Shown: positions 18,583 to 28,332, counted from the stretch's first letter. The stretch: DNA of 64,000 bases from Streptomyces sp. LUP47B (GCF_001746295.1 NZ_MJAH01000006.1:916876-980875); one strand, 5' to 3'. Numbers and translations: made by a program. The notes: generated by a model from the sequence alone, not told the origin.

Positions 18583-20025
18583 ATGAGCAACTGCGCGGGC
18601 CAGGTGCCCGACCCTCGACCGAGAACCGTCACGGCACACCGCATCCCGCAGGCACTGCTGTTCGCCCTGACAACTCTGTTGGCGGCGTTCCTGGTGGCGA
18701 TCGGCGCAGCCGGTTCCGCCGGGGCGGCAGCCCCCGGCGACGATCTGATCAAGGTGTTCGTGGTCCAGGATCCGGCGCAGACCGGCGGGCAGCTCGCCAC
18801 TTTGCAGTCGATCGCCGCGACCACACTGGGAGACGCGGCGCGGGCCGACGAGATCTTCGACCTCAACCGCGGCCTGACGCAGAAGGACGGAGGTGCCCTG
18901 AGCAGTCCCGGCGACCAGCTGCACCCGGGCTGGGTACTGCGACTGCCGAAGGACGCCTCAGGACCCGGCGTGCAACTGGCCAGAGACACCGGAGGCCAAG
19001 GCAACGCCTCCACTTCCCCGGCCTCCGGGTCCACGGCTCCGCCGGGCACGGGCGACGAGCGGTCCACCACGCTCACCATCCCCCTGGCCGCCGCGATCGC
19101 GACACTCGGCGCCATCCTGCTCGCCCTGGTCACCGCGGGCATCGTGGGCCGGCGGAAGGTGCGTGCCGGATTCGCCGCCGTCCGCCGGGGTCTGAACAAA
19201 CTGGGCGAGCCCGCACGCCGGCGCCGCAGGCTGGCGCAACGACAGGCGACCAGCCGCTGGTTCGACGCGGACGTCGACGCGGTACGGCGTGCCTACGGCA
19301 CCCTCGGCGAGTTCGCCGCCACGGACCGGGAGCCCGAGAGGCCGGTGCACGCGCTGAGCGTCGACGACGCCGGCGTGACGGTGTGGCTGTCGGCGTCCGA
19401 TGCGGCCGGCGCACCATGGACGAGCATCGACAGCACGCGCTGGCGCCGTCCCGCTGCCGTGCCGGGCCGGCCGGTCCCGGGCGACAGCGGCGTGAGCGAA
19501 CCCGCTGTTCTCTCCGCGGCCTGTCTGGTCCGGCCAGGCACGGACGCCGACGGCCGGCCCGTGTTCGTCGACCTCAGCCGCCTGGACGGCGTCCTCAGCG
19601 TGACCGGTGAGAAGGTGGTGGCCCGTGACGTCGTGCAGAACCTGCTGGCGGAGATCGCCCGTACCCGTCCCGGCACTCCCGTGACCGTGCTGCGGGGAAC
19701 AGCCGACGCTCCGTCGCTCGCCGTACCGCCGAGCCTCCAGCAGCTGCCGCAGGTCACCCCTCAGGCCGTGGCCGTTCCGGTCCCGGCGCAGTCGACGATC
19801 CGCGGCGCCGCCGCGCGCCGGCCACTCAGGGGACTGGTCGTGGTGGCGGGTACGCCGGGCTCGCGAGAGGCCGCCGAACTGGCAACCTTGTGCGGCCCGG
19901 GCGGTGCGGGTTGGACCGGACTCGTCTACGGGGAAGCCCAGGACGCGCACTGGCGCTGGTACACCGACAGTGACGGCCGCGTCGACATCCCCGTACTGGA
20001 CCTGAAACTCACGGTGCCGGCCTGA
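18583..20025 (+). CDS. LysM-like domain membrane protein associated with the T7SS locus
   Basis: This 480-aa protein starts at ATG 18583. A signal anchor or first membrane segment lies at about 23-49. An extracytoplasmic LysM-like region (about 55-122) includes the pattern IAATTLGDAARADEIFDLNR and ends HPGWVLRLP. A Ser/Thr/Pro-rich linker follows, then a second membrane segment (164-188) and a cytoplasmic domain of about 290 residues, preceded by an Arg-rich stop-transfer sequence. I do not recognise the cytoplasmic domain. The topology would hold peptidoglycan outside and face EccC inside, so it could stand in for the missing EccB/EccD/EccE scaffold; this is inference from topology and location. 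The gene is followed after 22 bp by a transposase fragment. Confidence 0.7.
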   Translation: MSNCAGQVPDPRPRTVTAHRIPQALLFALTTLLAAFLVAIGAAGSAGAAAPGDDLIKVFVVQDPAQTGGQLATLQSIAATTLGDAARADEIFDLNRGLTQKDGGALSSPGDQLHPGWVLRLPKDASGPGVQLARDTGGQGNASTSPASGSTAPPGTGDERSTTLTIPLAAAIATLGAILLALVTAGIVGRRKVRAGFAAVRRGLNKLGEPARRRRRLAQRQATSRWFDADVDAVRRAYGTLGEFAATDREPERPVHALSVDDAGVTVWLSASDAAGAPWTSIDSTRWRRPAAVPGRPVPGDSGVSEPAVLSAACLVRPGTDADGRPVFVDLSRLDGVLSVTGEKVVARDVVQNLLAEIARTRPGTPVTVLRGTADAPSLAVPPSLQQLPQVTPQAVAVPVPAQSTIRGAAARRPLRGLVVVAGTPGSREAAELATLCGPGGAGWTGLVYGEAQDAHWRWYTDSDGRVDIPVLDLKLTVPA

Positions 20026-20047
20026 GTAGGGTTCCGACCCGTCACCG

Positions 20048-20386
20048 GTGGCCGTCGTGATCTTCCGGCAGCGGGCTGGCACCATCACCGACAACGGCGC
20101 CGGGTTCCAGTCCGCCTTCCACTGGCATGCCCTGGACAAGGGCATCGCCCACACGTACATCAAGCCCCGCACCCCGCGGCTGAACGGCAAAGTCGAACGC
20201 TCCCACCGCATCGACGCCGAAGAGTTCTACCGGCTCCTCGACGGCGTCATCATCGACGACGCCGAGGTCTTCGACGACAAACTGCGCGGGTGGGAGGACT
20301 ACTACAACTGCCATCGCCCTCACGGCGGCTTCGGCGGCCAGACCCCTTACGAACGCCTCAAGCAGAAGACCACGACCCAGGCGTAA
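20048..20386 (+). pseudogene. IS481-type transposase, 3' fragment
   Basis: The 112-codon frame is the C-terminal part of a DDE integrase-core transposase: TDNGAGFQSAFHWHALDKGI, then PRTPRLNGKVERSHR and WEDYYNCHRPHGG...GQTPYERL. The second catalytic Asp (TDNG) and the Glu (KVERSH) are retained. The N-terminal helix-turn-helix and first Asp are missing, so it cannot be active. The match begins near 20080, soon after the stop of the upstream gene, so an older insertion may have deleted sequence here. No terminal inverted repeats are recognised. Confidence 0.85.
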
Positions 20387-20563
20387 TCGGTGATCGTCAG
20401 TGGCGCATCGACACGGAACACGGGGCAACCGCCAACGAAGCACGTTGACTTGCCGTGCAGCGCGTGTCGAGTTGCTGCGTTAGCGGTAGGAAAACTCAGT
20501 CAGATGCGCTCTGCACGCCCGGAATCCATGGTCATTGCGGCGATCTGATGCGAGGATCACTGA

Positions 20564-20653
20564 CAAAACGCCATCATCCTCGAAACCCCGCCGAACTACC
20601 GGGCAAGCGGCAGCACGTCTCAGTACGTGCTGCGCAGCCTGATCCGCAAGTAA
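20564..20653 (+). pseudogene. 3' stub of an unidentified gene next to the IS remnant
   Basis: Twenty-nine codons ending in TAA, followed 18 bp later by a terminator hairpin. An in-frame TGA at 20561 cuts it off from any upstream coding sequence. The residues ETPPNYRASG and STSQYVLRSLIRK are low in Arg/Ala bias and look like genuine protein, but I cannot name the family. The most likely explanation is truncation by the neighbouring transposon event. Confidence 0.35.
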
Positions 20654-20671
20654 GTCCTTACGGGCGCCTGA

Positions 20672-20703
20672 GGGCCGCACTCCCGGTGACGGGGGTGCGG
20701 CCC
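20672..20703 (+). terminator. Strong hairpin terminator
   Basis: GGGCCGCAC pairs with GTGCGGCCC, and an inner stem CCCG/CGGG closes on GTGA. It lies just after the gene stub and about 85 bp before the response regulator, insulating the two-component system from upstream transcription. Confidence 0.75.
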
Positions 20704-20788
20704 TTCGCCGTACCCCGTCACCGCAGGTCATCACCCACCCTCAGGTGGAGCACAGGATTCCCTCAGCCCTCGGGGACACGATCGGTAC

Positions 20789-21510
<722 letters not shown>

Positions 21511-21514
<4 letters not shown>

Positions 21515-23016
21515 GCCGCCGGCCGAACGCGAGGTCGCGCACCCGGTCCATCCGTACCCGCCTGCTCGTCTTCGTCACCGCCACCCTGGTCGTCGTCTGT
21601 GTCGCCATGGGCCTGATCACCACGCTCTTCCAGCACGCCTATCTGATGGGCACCATGGACGACCGCGTCCTCGACACCGCCGAACGCGCCCTGGGAGGAG
21701 CCTCGTTGCACCGAGAGATCGAGGACGATCTGACGTTCCTGAGAGAGACCGGGCAGCCCGCCGGAATGCTCGCCGCCCGGCTCGACGAGGACGGCGCCAT
21801 CGTCTCCGCTGCCGTCGTCGTCCAGGACGCCCCCACCCAGAGCCTCGGCACCGGCCAGCGTGCCGCCCTGGCCGGGATCGGGGCCGACGGCGCGATGCAC
21901 ACCCGGACCGTGCCCGGCCTCGGCACCTATCGGGTCACCGTCCTCGAGGACGGAGGCGTCCGGGTCCTCGCCGGCCTGCCCATGGACGACGTCCAGGACA
22001 TGATCAGCGGACTCGTGATGATCGAGACGGGCGTCGCGGTGGCCGGGCTCGCCGCCGCCGGCTGCGTCTGCGCGGTGGTCATACGACGCCAACTGCGCCC
22101 CCTCGGCCGGGTCGCCGCCACCGCCGCCGAGGTCTCCCGCGCCCCGCTCGGACACGGCGAGGTCACCGGCCTGACCCGGGTGCCGGAACGGGACACCGAC
22201 CCCGACAGCGAGGCCGGCCAGGTCGGCGCCGCGCTCAACCATCTGCTCGACCACGTGGAGTCCTCCCTGGCCGAACGGCAGCGCAGCGAGGAGCGGATGC
22301 GGCGGTTCCTGGCCGACGCCAGCCACGAACTCCGTACGCCCCTCGCCTCGATCGCCGGATACGCCGAGCTGATGAACCGGGGCACCGACCGGATCGAGCC
22401 GGTGCTGGCCTGGCGCCGGGTCTCGGCGGAGTCGGCACGGATGACGGGTCTGGTGGAGGACCTGCTCCTGCTCGCCCGCCTCGACGAGGGCCGCCCTCTT
22501 CAGTCCCGCGAGGTCGACCTGGCGGCGCTGGTCGCGGAGGCGGTGTGGGACGCGCGGGCGGCAGCCGGCGGTCACGACTGGCAGCTCGAACTGAGCCTGG
22601 ATACACCGGTGTTGGTCACCGGCGACGAGGCCCGCCTGCACCAGGTGGTGGCCAACCTGCTGTCCAACGCGAGGATGCACACGCCGCGTGGCACGAGGGT
22701 GGTGGCGTCGGTGGAGTCGACGGACGAGCGCTGCGTGATCCGAGTCCGGGACGACGGCCCGGGCATACCGCCCGCCCTCCTCCCCACGGTCTTCGAACGC
22801 TTCACCCGAGCGGACACGTCCCGTTCCCGCGCCGACGCCAAGTCCGGTGGCTCCGGCCTCGGTCTGGCCATCGCGGCAGCGATCACGGGCGCCCACGGCG
22901 GCCGCATCCGGGTGGACAGTACCCCGGGCCGCACGGAGTTCACGATCGAACTTCCGACGGCTGTGGCAGCCGGGCTGGAGGAGTGGACGGTGCCAGGAAA
23001 ACCTGCGTCGGTGTGA
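21511..23016 (+). CDS. Two-component sensor histidine kinase
   Basis: This 501-aa protein starts at ATG 21511, inside the response-regulator stop. Membrane segments are at about 18-40 and 166-192, bounding a roughly 125-residue extracytoplasmic sensor of no recognised fold. A HAMP-like linker (193-262) leads to the dimerisation domain with His272 in ASHELRTP. The ATPase domain shows an N box (HQVVANLLSNARMH), G1 (DDGPGIP, near 414) and G2 (GGSGLGLAI). All catalytic motifs are intact. It would phosphorylate the upstream regulator. The linker is longer than usual (about 70 residues between TM2 and the H box). Confidence 0.94.
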
Positions 23017-23170
23017 CCCACCCGGGGGCGCGGAGCCGCACTCTGCCGCGGTGTTCGGCCCACGCGGCGCCGAGGTGAGGGCCTGGGCGGGCCGCTCGCC
23101 TGGCGGACTCACCGCCCAGCTCCACCGGAGTGCGTACTGCACCCAGTCAGAAGGCCCGCGCCCGCGGATC

Positions 23171-23253
23171 GGACCGGGCAGACCGCGCACGAAGCCTGAC
23201 CGCCTCGCCGCCGACAGGGCTTACGGCAACCGCCCCTGCGCGCATGGCCTGCG
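23171..23253 (+). pseudogene. Relic of an IS5-type transposase
   Basis: The translation GPGRPRTKPDRLAADRAYGN followed by RPCAHGLRF matches the segment before the second catalytic Asp of IS5-group DDE transposases (GRPRTRPDxVxADKAYSS). Here the Asp is retained in ADRAY. Only about 28 residues remain, with no terminal repeats, so it is a decayed fragment. Confidence 0.55.
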
Positions 23254-23533
23254 GTTCCCGAAGTGTGGCTGGAAGCGATCTCGCAGAAGTACGCCTGTCT
23301 CACGCCGACGGTCAATTCCCGGGACCTCTACCAGGACGGACCGTCGCGGGACCACACGGTTCACGTGCAGGCCCGGGACCGGACCGGCGAGCAGATCGCC
23401 CGCGTCCACTGGCTCGCCGCTCAAGTGGGCGGCCGGTTCACCGGGAGGGTGGAGTTGGCGCCGCTGTAACGACCAAGGACCGTCAACTGTTTACAGTCGC
23501 CCCGGTTCGCGCTACCTTCCGCAACACGTGGGG

Positions 23534-23547
23534 TGGGAGCGCTCCCA
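23534..23547. promoter_or_regulatory. CebR-type operator (TGGGAGCGCTCCCA)
   Basis: The perfect 14-bp palindrome TGGGAGCGCTCCCA is identical to the consensus bound by CebR, the LacI-family cello-oligosaccharide repressor of Streptomyces. It sits 97 bp before the LPMO start codon. It predicts repression without cellulose breakdown products and induction by cellobiose or cellotriose. Confidence 0.88.
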
Positions 23548-23644
23548 TACTGACGGACCGGAACCCGCCCGTATGCCGCCCCCACCCCACGGCTATCTCA
23601 CACACCCGCAACGGCCCGTACCTCAAGGAACGGACTGCTCCGTC

Positions 23645-24709
23645 ATGATCCTGACAAAGTTATCGAGGGTGACCCGCGCCAGAGCCCTCTTCCTGGTCCT
23701 CGTCTCCCTGCTCGCCACCATCCCCGCCCTCAGTCTCGTCCTCACCGCCGGCGGCAGGGCCGAGGCCCACGGCACCCCGATGAAGCCCGCCAGCCGCACC
23801 TTCCTGTGCTGGCAGGACGGGCTGACCGACACCGGTGAGATCAAGCCGGTCAACCCGGCCTGCAAGAACGCGCAGGCGGTCAGCGGCACCACACCGTTCT
23901 ACAACTGGTTCTCCGTGCTCCGCTCTGACGGCGCCGGCCGCACCCGCGGCTTCGTGCCGGACGGCGAGCTGTGCAGCGGCGGCAACACCAACTTCACCGG
24001 CTTCAACGCCGCCCGCGACGACTGGCCGCTCACCCACCTCACGTCGGGCAAGACGGTCGACTTCTCCTACAACGCCTGGGCCGCCCACCCGGGTTGGTTC
24101 TACGTCTACGTCACCAAGGACGGCTTCGACCCGAAGAAGACGCTCACCTGGGACGACATGGAGGCCCAGCCGTTCCTGAGCGTCGACCACCCGCCGCTCA
24201 ACGGCAGCCCGGGCACGGTCGAGGCCAACTACTCCTGGACGGGGCAGCTTCCGGCGAACAAGTCCGGCCGCCACATCATCTACATGGTCTGGCAGCGTTC
24301 GGACAGCGCGGAGACCTTCTACTCCTGCTCCGACGTCGTCTTCGACGGCGGCAACGGCGAGGTCACCGGCATCCACGAGCCGGGCAACCCGACCGAACCG
24401 GTGCCCGGCACCTGCACCGCCACCCGTAGGACCACGGGCACCTGGAGCGGCGGCTACCAGTCCGAGGTGACCGTCACCAACTCCGGCGACGTCCCGATGC
24501 TGGGCTGGATGGTCGACTGGGCCCTGCCTGCCGGCCAGAAGGTCGACAGTCTCTGGAACGGCAACGCCACCTACACCGGCCAGGACGTGATGGTCCACAA
24601 CGCCAACTGGAACGGCTCGCTCAGTCCGGGGCAGAGTACGACGTTCGGCTACGTCGTCACCGGTTCCGGAGGCGACACGGCCACGACGCTTCCCTGTCGG
24701 GTCGGCTGA
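23645..24709 (+). CDS. Secreted AA10 lytic polysaccharide monooxygenase with C-terminal CBM2
   Basis: This 354-aa precursor starts at ATG 23645. The signal peptide (1-41) ends AEA, and cleavage exposes His42. His42 and His148 (AWAAHPGWFYVYV) form the copper histidine brace of family AA10. The catalytic domain runs to about 240 and keeps the paired cysteines and the NAxxAxPG surface seen in cellulose-active members. A short Pro/Thr linker leads to a CBM2 (about 255-354) with conserved Trp residues (GTWSGGYQSEVTVTNSG, LGWMVDW, NANWNG). The enzyme oxidatively cleaves cellulose, or possibly chitin; CBM2 plus the CebR box favour cellulose. A perfect 14-bp terminator follows. The ribosome site AAGGAA is rather distant. 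Confidence 0.93.
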   Translation: MILTKLSRVTRARALFLVLVSLLATIPALSLVLTAGGRAEAHGTPMKPASRTFLCWQDGLTDTGEIKPVNPACKNAQAVSGTTPFYNWFSVLRSDGAGRTRGFVPDGELCSGGNTNFTGFNAARDDWPLTHLTSGKTVDFSYNAWAAHPGWFYVYVTKDGFDPKKTLTWDDMEAQPFLSVDHPPLNGSPGTVEANYSWTGQLPANKSGRHIIYMVWQRSDSAETFYSCSDVVFDGGNGEVTGIHEPGNPTEPVPGTCTATRRTTGTWSGGYQSEVTVTNSGDVPMLGWMVDWALPAGQKVDSLWNGNATYTGQDVMVHNANWNGSLSPGQSTTFGYVVTGSGGDTATTLPCRVG

Positions 24710-24745
24710 GTCACCGTCGGAACGCGCTCGGATCCTCCGCTCAGG

Positions 24746-24778
24746 GCGGACCCGGTGGCTGTGCGCCACCGGGTCCGC
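24746..24778 (+). terminator. Terminator after the LPMO gene
   Basis: GCGGACCCGGTGGC and GCCACCGGGTCCGC form a perfect 14-bp stem with a 5-base loop, 36 bp after the LPMO stop codon. Confidence 0.88.
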
Positions 24779-24845
24779 GAGCCGGGCCGGCGCAGGGGGG
24801 TGGTGGCCGGCACGGATGATGCATGGCTTGTGACGACGCGACGCG

Positions 24846-24859
24846 CGACAACGTTGTCG
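24846..24859. promoter_or_regulatory. LacI-type operator upstream of the first GH92 gene (site 1)
   Basis: CGACAACGTTGTCG is a perfect 14-bp palindrome with the central CG typical of LacI/GalR-family operators. The same 12-bp core GACAACGTTGTC lies before the second GH92 gene at 43395. The site is 203 bp before the start codon. Confidence 0.7.
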
Positions 24860-24891
24860 AGTGGTCTGTACATGACTCTACCGCCTCAACG

Positions 24892-24903
24892 GACAACGAT
24901 GTC
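24892..24903. promoter_or_regulatory. LacI-type operator upstream of the first GH92 gene (site 2)
   Basis: GACAACGATGTC differs from the site-1 core at one position and lies 45 bp away centre to centre, about four helical turns. That suggests cooperative binding of two dimers on one face of the DNA. Confidence 0.55.
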
Positions 24904-25062
24904 AAATAAGTTGGGGCAATCGGCTGGACCCGGCCGGGTGAACCCCCCGCGCGTTCCTTCGGCCGTGCGCGGTCTTCCGTGATACGCGTGGCGCACGTTA
25001 CTGTCCCAGCGGCTTGTGCGACCTGTGGTGCGCGACCCGTCCGAAGGAGGAGGGGCCGCGTC

Positions 25063-28000
25063 ATGCGTTTCCGTCCCACGTCCCTGCTGCTGGCTGCTGT
25101 ACTCGCGGTCACCGGTGCCACCCCCGCCCTCGCGGCCACAGCCGCACCCCCCGGTCTCATCGGCGACCCGACCGCCTACGTGAACCCGCTCATCGGCACG
25201 GAGAACGGCGGCAACGTCTTCCCCGGCGCCGTCACCCCCTTCGGCATGTTCTCCCTCAGCCCCGAGAACACCCGCGGCGACGCCACCCGGACCGCGGCTC
25301 CCGGCGGTTATCTGTACGGCGCCACCCGCGTCCGCGGCTTCAGCCTCACCCACATGTCCGGCACGGGCTGCGCGGGTGGCAGCGGCGACATCCCGCTCCT
25401 CCCGTTCGCCGGCGAGGTCACCTCGTCCCCGGCGAGTGACACCAAGGACGCGGTGTACGCGGCCGACTTCAGCCACGCCGACGAGACCGCTGAGCCCGGC
25501 CACTACAAGGTGGGCCTCGCCTCCGGCGTCACCGCCGACCTCACCGCCACCGCCCGCACCGGATCGGCCCGCTTCACCTACCCCGCCGACAAGCCGGCCT
25601 CGCTGCTGTTCCGAACCGCCAACTCCGAGGTGGGCTCCACCGCGTCGACGGTCGAGATCGACCCGACGACCCGGACGGTCTCCGGCTCGGTCACCTCCGG
25701 CAACTTCTGCGGCTACCTCGACCCCGAAGGCCAACGCGCCTACTACACCGTTCACTTCACCGCCCACTTCGACCGCCCCTTCACGGCCACGGGTACCTGG
25801 CAGGACGACAGGCTCAGCCCCGGCTCGCTGGAGGCGTCCGGCGGCACGGGCGGCTTCTCGCAGGGCGGGCGTCCCGTGGCGGGCAAGGGGGCGGGCGGAT
25901 ACGTCCGGTTCGCGCCCGGCACCGAGCAGGTAGGCGTCAAGATCGGCATCTCGTACGTCAGCCGGGCGGGCGCCGAGGCCAACCTCGCCGCCGAGAACCC
26001 GCCCCGGCGCTCCTTCGACTCGGTGCGCGACGCGGCCCGCCGCGCCTGGCGCGACCGGCTCCGGGCGATCCGGGTAGGCGGCGGCACCGACGAGGACCGC
26101 ACCACCTTCTACACCGCGCTCTACCACGCCCTCCTCCACCCCAACGTCATCAGCGACGCCGACGGCAGATACCGGGGGAGCGACGACGAGGTGCACCGCG
26201 TCGCCCGCGGGCACCGCGCCCAGTACGGCACCTTCTCCGGTTGGGACGTCTACCGCAGCCAGGTGCAACTGCTGACCCTGCTCGACCCGCGCACCGGCTC
26301 TGACGTGGCGCAGTCCCTGTACGAACTGGCCCGGCAGAACGGCGGCGTGTGGGACCGCTGGCTGCATGGCGCGAGCGGCACCCACGTCATGAACGGCGAC
26401 CCCTCACCCATCGCCCTGGCCGGCATCCACGCCTTCGGCGGCACCGACTTCGACCTGCGCGGCGCACTGGACTCACTCGTCGAGGCGGCCACGGTTCCGA
26501 CGGCACAGGACCTTTCGTCGGCGGGGAAGCCGGTGCTGTCCGTCGGTCAACGCCCCTCCCTCGACAAGTACCTGAAACTGCACTACATGCCGTCCGTCTC
26601 CAACGCCTGGGGCGGCGCCGCCGAGACCCTGGAGATGTCCGGCGCCGACTTCGCGCTCTCTCAACTGGCCCGCTCAGCAGGGGAGAAGGGCACTGCCGCG
26701 GCCTTCGCCAAGAGATCCCAGTGGTGGCAGAACAACTTCAACATCGCCGCCGACCCGAGCGGCGGTTACCTCGCCAACCGCAAGGCGGACGGCAGCTGGG
26801 TCACCGGTTTCACCCCGGCCACCGGCAACGGCTTCGTCGAGGGGACCGCGGCCCAGTACACCTGGATGGTCCAGCACGACCCGGCGGGCCTGTTCGCCGC
26901 GATGGGCGGCCGCGACAAGGCTCTCGCCCGCCTGGACACCTTCTTCCACGACGACAAGGGCGACTGGGCCTTCACGGGCAACGGCGGCGAGAAGTCCGAG
27001 CTGGACAACGAGCCGTCGACCAACGTCCCCTACCTGTACGCCTACGCGGGCGCCCCGTACAAGACACAGCAGACCGTCCGCGCCGCCATGCGGCAGCTCT
27101 GGTCGACCCGGCCGGGCGGCATCCCCGGCAACGACGACCTCGGCGCGATGTCCGCCTGGTACGTCTTCTCCGCGCTCGGCATGTATCCCCAGGTGCCGTC
27201 CCGGTCCGAACTGGTCCTCGCCTCACCGATGTTCCCGCGCATCGAGATCACCCGGCCCTCCGGAAACAACATCTCCGTACACGCGGAGGGCGCAGCCGCC
27301 GACGCGCCGTACGTCCACGGCCTGAAGGTCAACGGCCGCACGAGCCAAGCCCCTTGGCTGCCCGCCTCCTTCGTGCGGGACGGCGGCCGACTGGACTACA
27401 CGCTGTCCACCGAGCCCGATCCCGCCTGGGGAGCGGACGCGGCCCCGCCGTCGTTCCGCGAGGGAGAGCAGCCGTACCAGATCGGCGTCGGCCCGACCAC
27501 GGCGACGATCGCGCCGGGCGGCAGCACGAAGGTCGGCGTCCGCGCGCTGGCGCTGAGCGGCGACGGCACCGGCCCGCAGGTCCGCTTCCATGTCGAGGCA
27601 CCCGGGGGCATCACGGCAACCCCGAGCGAGGGCACGGTGGCCGACGGCTCCCAGGAGATCACCCTGAGCTCCGCCGAGGGCACCGAGCAGGGCTTCTACG
27701 ACGTCACGATCGCCGTCACCTCGGACGACACCGCGTACGAGCAACCCGTGTCCCTCACGGTTGCCGCACCCGGGACCCTACTCGCCGCCTACGACAGCAC
27801 CGGAATCTCGGACGACTCCGGCGACCACGCCGAGGCCGACTACGACGGTGGCGGCTGGAGCTACTCCCGTCAGGCACTGGCGGCCGCGGGGCTCACCCCG
27901 GGCGCGCGGGGCACGGTGAACGGCCTGACGTTCACCTGGCCGAACTCGCCGGGCGGCCGGCCCGACAACGCCACTGCATCCGGCCAGACCGTGCAACTCA

Positions 28001-28332
28001 GCTCACCGACCGACCAGTTGTCCTTCGTCGGCAGTGCCGTCAACGGCAACCAGCAGAGCCGGGCCACGGTCACCTACACCGACGGCAGCACCGACACGAT
28101 CGAGCTCGCCTTCACCGACTGGACGGTCGGCGGCGGGGGCGGCACCGTCCAGTACGGCAACGAGGTGGTCGCCCGCGCCGCCTATCGCAACGTCGCGGGA
28201 GCGGACCGGGACCCGGTGGCGACGTACGTCTTCGCCACGAAGCCGTTCAAGGCACCGGAAGGCAAGAGCATCGCCGGAGTGAAGCTGCCGGACGACACGG
28301 ACCTGCACGTGTTCACCCTGGCTGTGAGCTGA
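25063..28332 (+). CDS. Secreted GH92 alpha-mannosidase
   Basis: This 1089-aa protein starts at ATG 25063 after a strong GAAGGAGGAGG site. A Sec signal peptide ends around ALA (residues 22-25). The GH92 catalytic region begins at DPTAYVNPLIGTENGGNVFP (about residue 43) and includes the late signature GNDDLGAMSAWYVFSALGMY near 688. GH92 enzymes are calcium-dependent exo-alpha-mannosidases that act mainly on 1,2-linked mannose. After about residue 790 come an Ig-like NEW3-type domain and a C-terminal beta-sandwich (about 905-1089) that is probably carbohydrate-binding. Two LacI-type operators precede the gene. The 3' end overlaps that of the convergent CE7 esterase gene by 20 bp. Confidence 0.93.
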   Translation: MRFRPTSLLLAAVLAVTGATPALAATAAPPGLIGDPTAYVNPLIGTENGGNVFPGAVTPFGMFSLSPENTRGDATRTAAPGGYLYGATRVRGFSLTHMSGTGCAGGSGDIPLLPFAGEVTSSPASDTKDAVYAADFSHADETAEPGHYKVGLASGVTADLTATARTGSARFTYPADKPASLLFRTANSEVGSTASTVEIDPTTRTVSGSVTSGNFCGYLDPEGQRAYYTVHFTAHFDRPFTATGTWQDDRLSPGSLEASGGTGGFSQGGRPVAGKGAGGYVRFAPGTEQVGVKIGISYVSRAGAEANLAAENPPRRSFDSVRDAARRAWRDRLRAIRVGGGTDEDRTTFYTALYHALLHPNVISDADGRYRGSDDEVHRVARGHRAQYGTFSGWDVYRSQVQLLTLLDPRTGSDVAQSLYELARQNGGVWDRWLHGASGTHVMNGDPSPIALAGIHAFGGTDFDLRGALDSLVEAATVPTAQDLSSAGKPVLSVGQRPSLDKYLKLHYMPSVSNAWGGAAETLEMSGADFALSQLARSAGEKGTAAAFAKRSQWWQNNFNIAADPSGGYLANRKADGSWVTGFTPATGNGFVEGTAAQYTWMVQHDPAGLFAAMGGRDKALARLDTFFHDDKGDWAFTGNGGEKSELDNEPSTNVPYLYAYAGAPYKTQQTVRAAMRQLWSTRPGGIPGNDDLGAMSAWYVFSALGMYPQVPSRSELVLASPMFPRIEITRPSGNNISVHAEGAAADAPYVHGLKVNGRTSQAPWLPASFVRDGGRLDYTLSTEPDPAWGADAAPPSFREGEQPYQIGVGPTTATIAPGGSTKVGVRALALSGDGTGPQVRFHVEAPGGITATPSEGTVADGSQEITLSSAEGTEQGFYDVTIAVTSDDTAYEQPVSLTVAAPGTLLAAYDSTGISDDSGDHAEADYDGGGWSYSRQALAAAGLTPGARGTVNGLTFTWPNSPGGRPDNATASGQTVQLSSPTDQLSFVGSAVNGNQQSRATVTYTDGSTDTIELAFTDWTVGGGGGTVQYGNEVVARAAYRNVAGADRDPVATYVFATKPFKAPEGKSIAGVKLPDDTDLHVFTLAVS

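Larger units (their letters stand above)
20387..20788. other. Intergenic stretch with a gene 3' stub and terminator
   Basis: About 400 bp lies between the transposase remnant and the two-component system. It contains no intact gene. At 20564-20653 (+) a 29-codon frame, stopped upstream by TGA at 20561, reads IILETPPNYRASGSTSQYVL then RSLIRK and a TAA. It looks like a real protein C-terminus because a strong hairpin follows immediately. The promoter of the response regulator must lie downstream of that hairpin. Confidence 0.5.
23017..23644. other. Intergenic stretch with transposase relics and the LPMO control region
   Basis: About 630 bp without an intact gene. The part up to 23470 holds an IS5-type transposase relic (23171-23253) and a 68-codon open frame (23263-23469, starting GTG, with RDLYQDGPSRDHTVHVQARD and ending VELAPL). 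The latter may be the 3' end of a lost gene or a small gene; I cannot identify it. The rest is the leader of the LPMO gene with a CebR-type box. Confidence 0.5.

Noticed and set aside
23263..23469. A functional small protein gene
   Set aside because: No convincing ribosome site, and it adjoins a decayed transposase; kept only as an unexplained frame.
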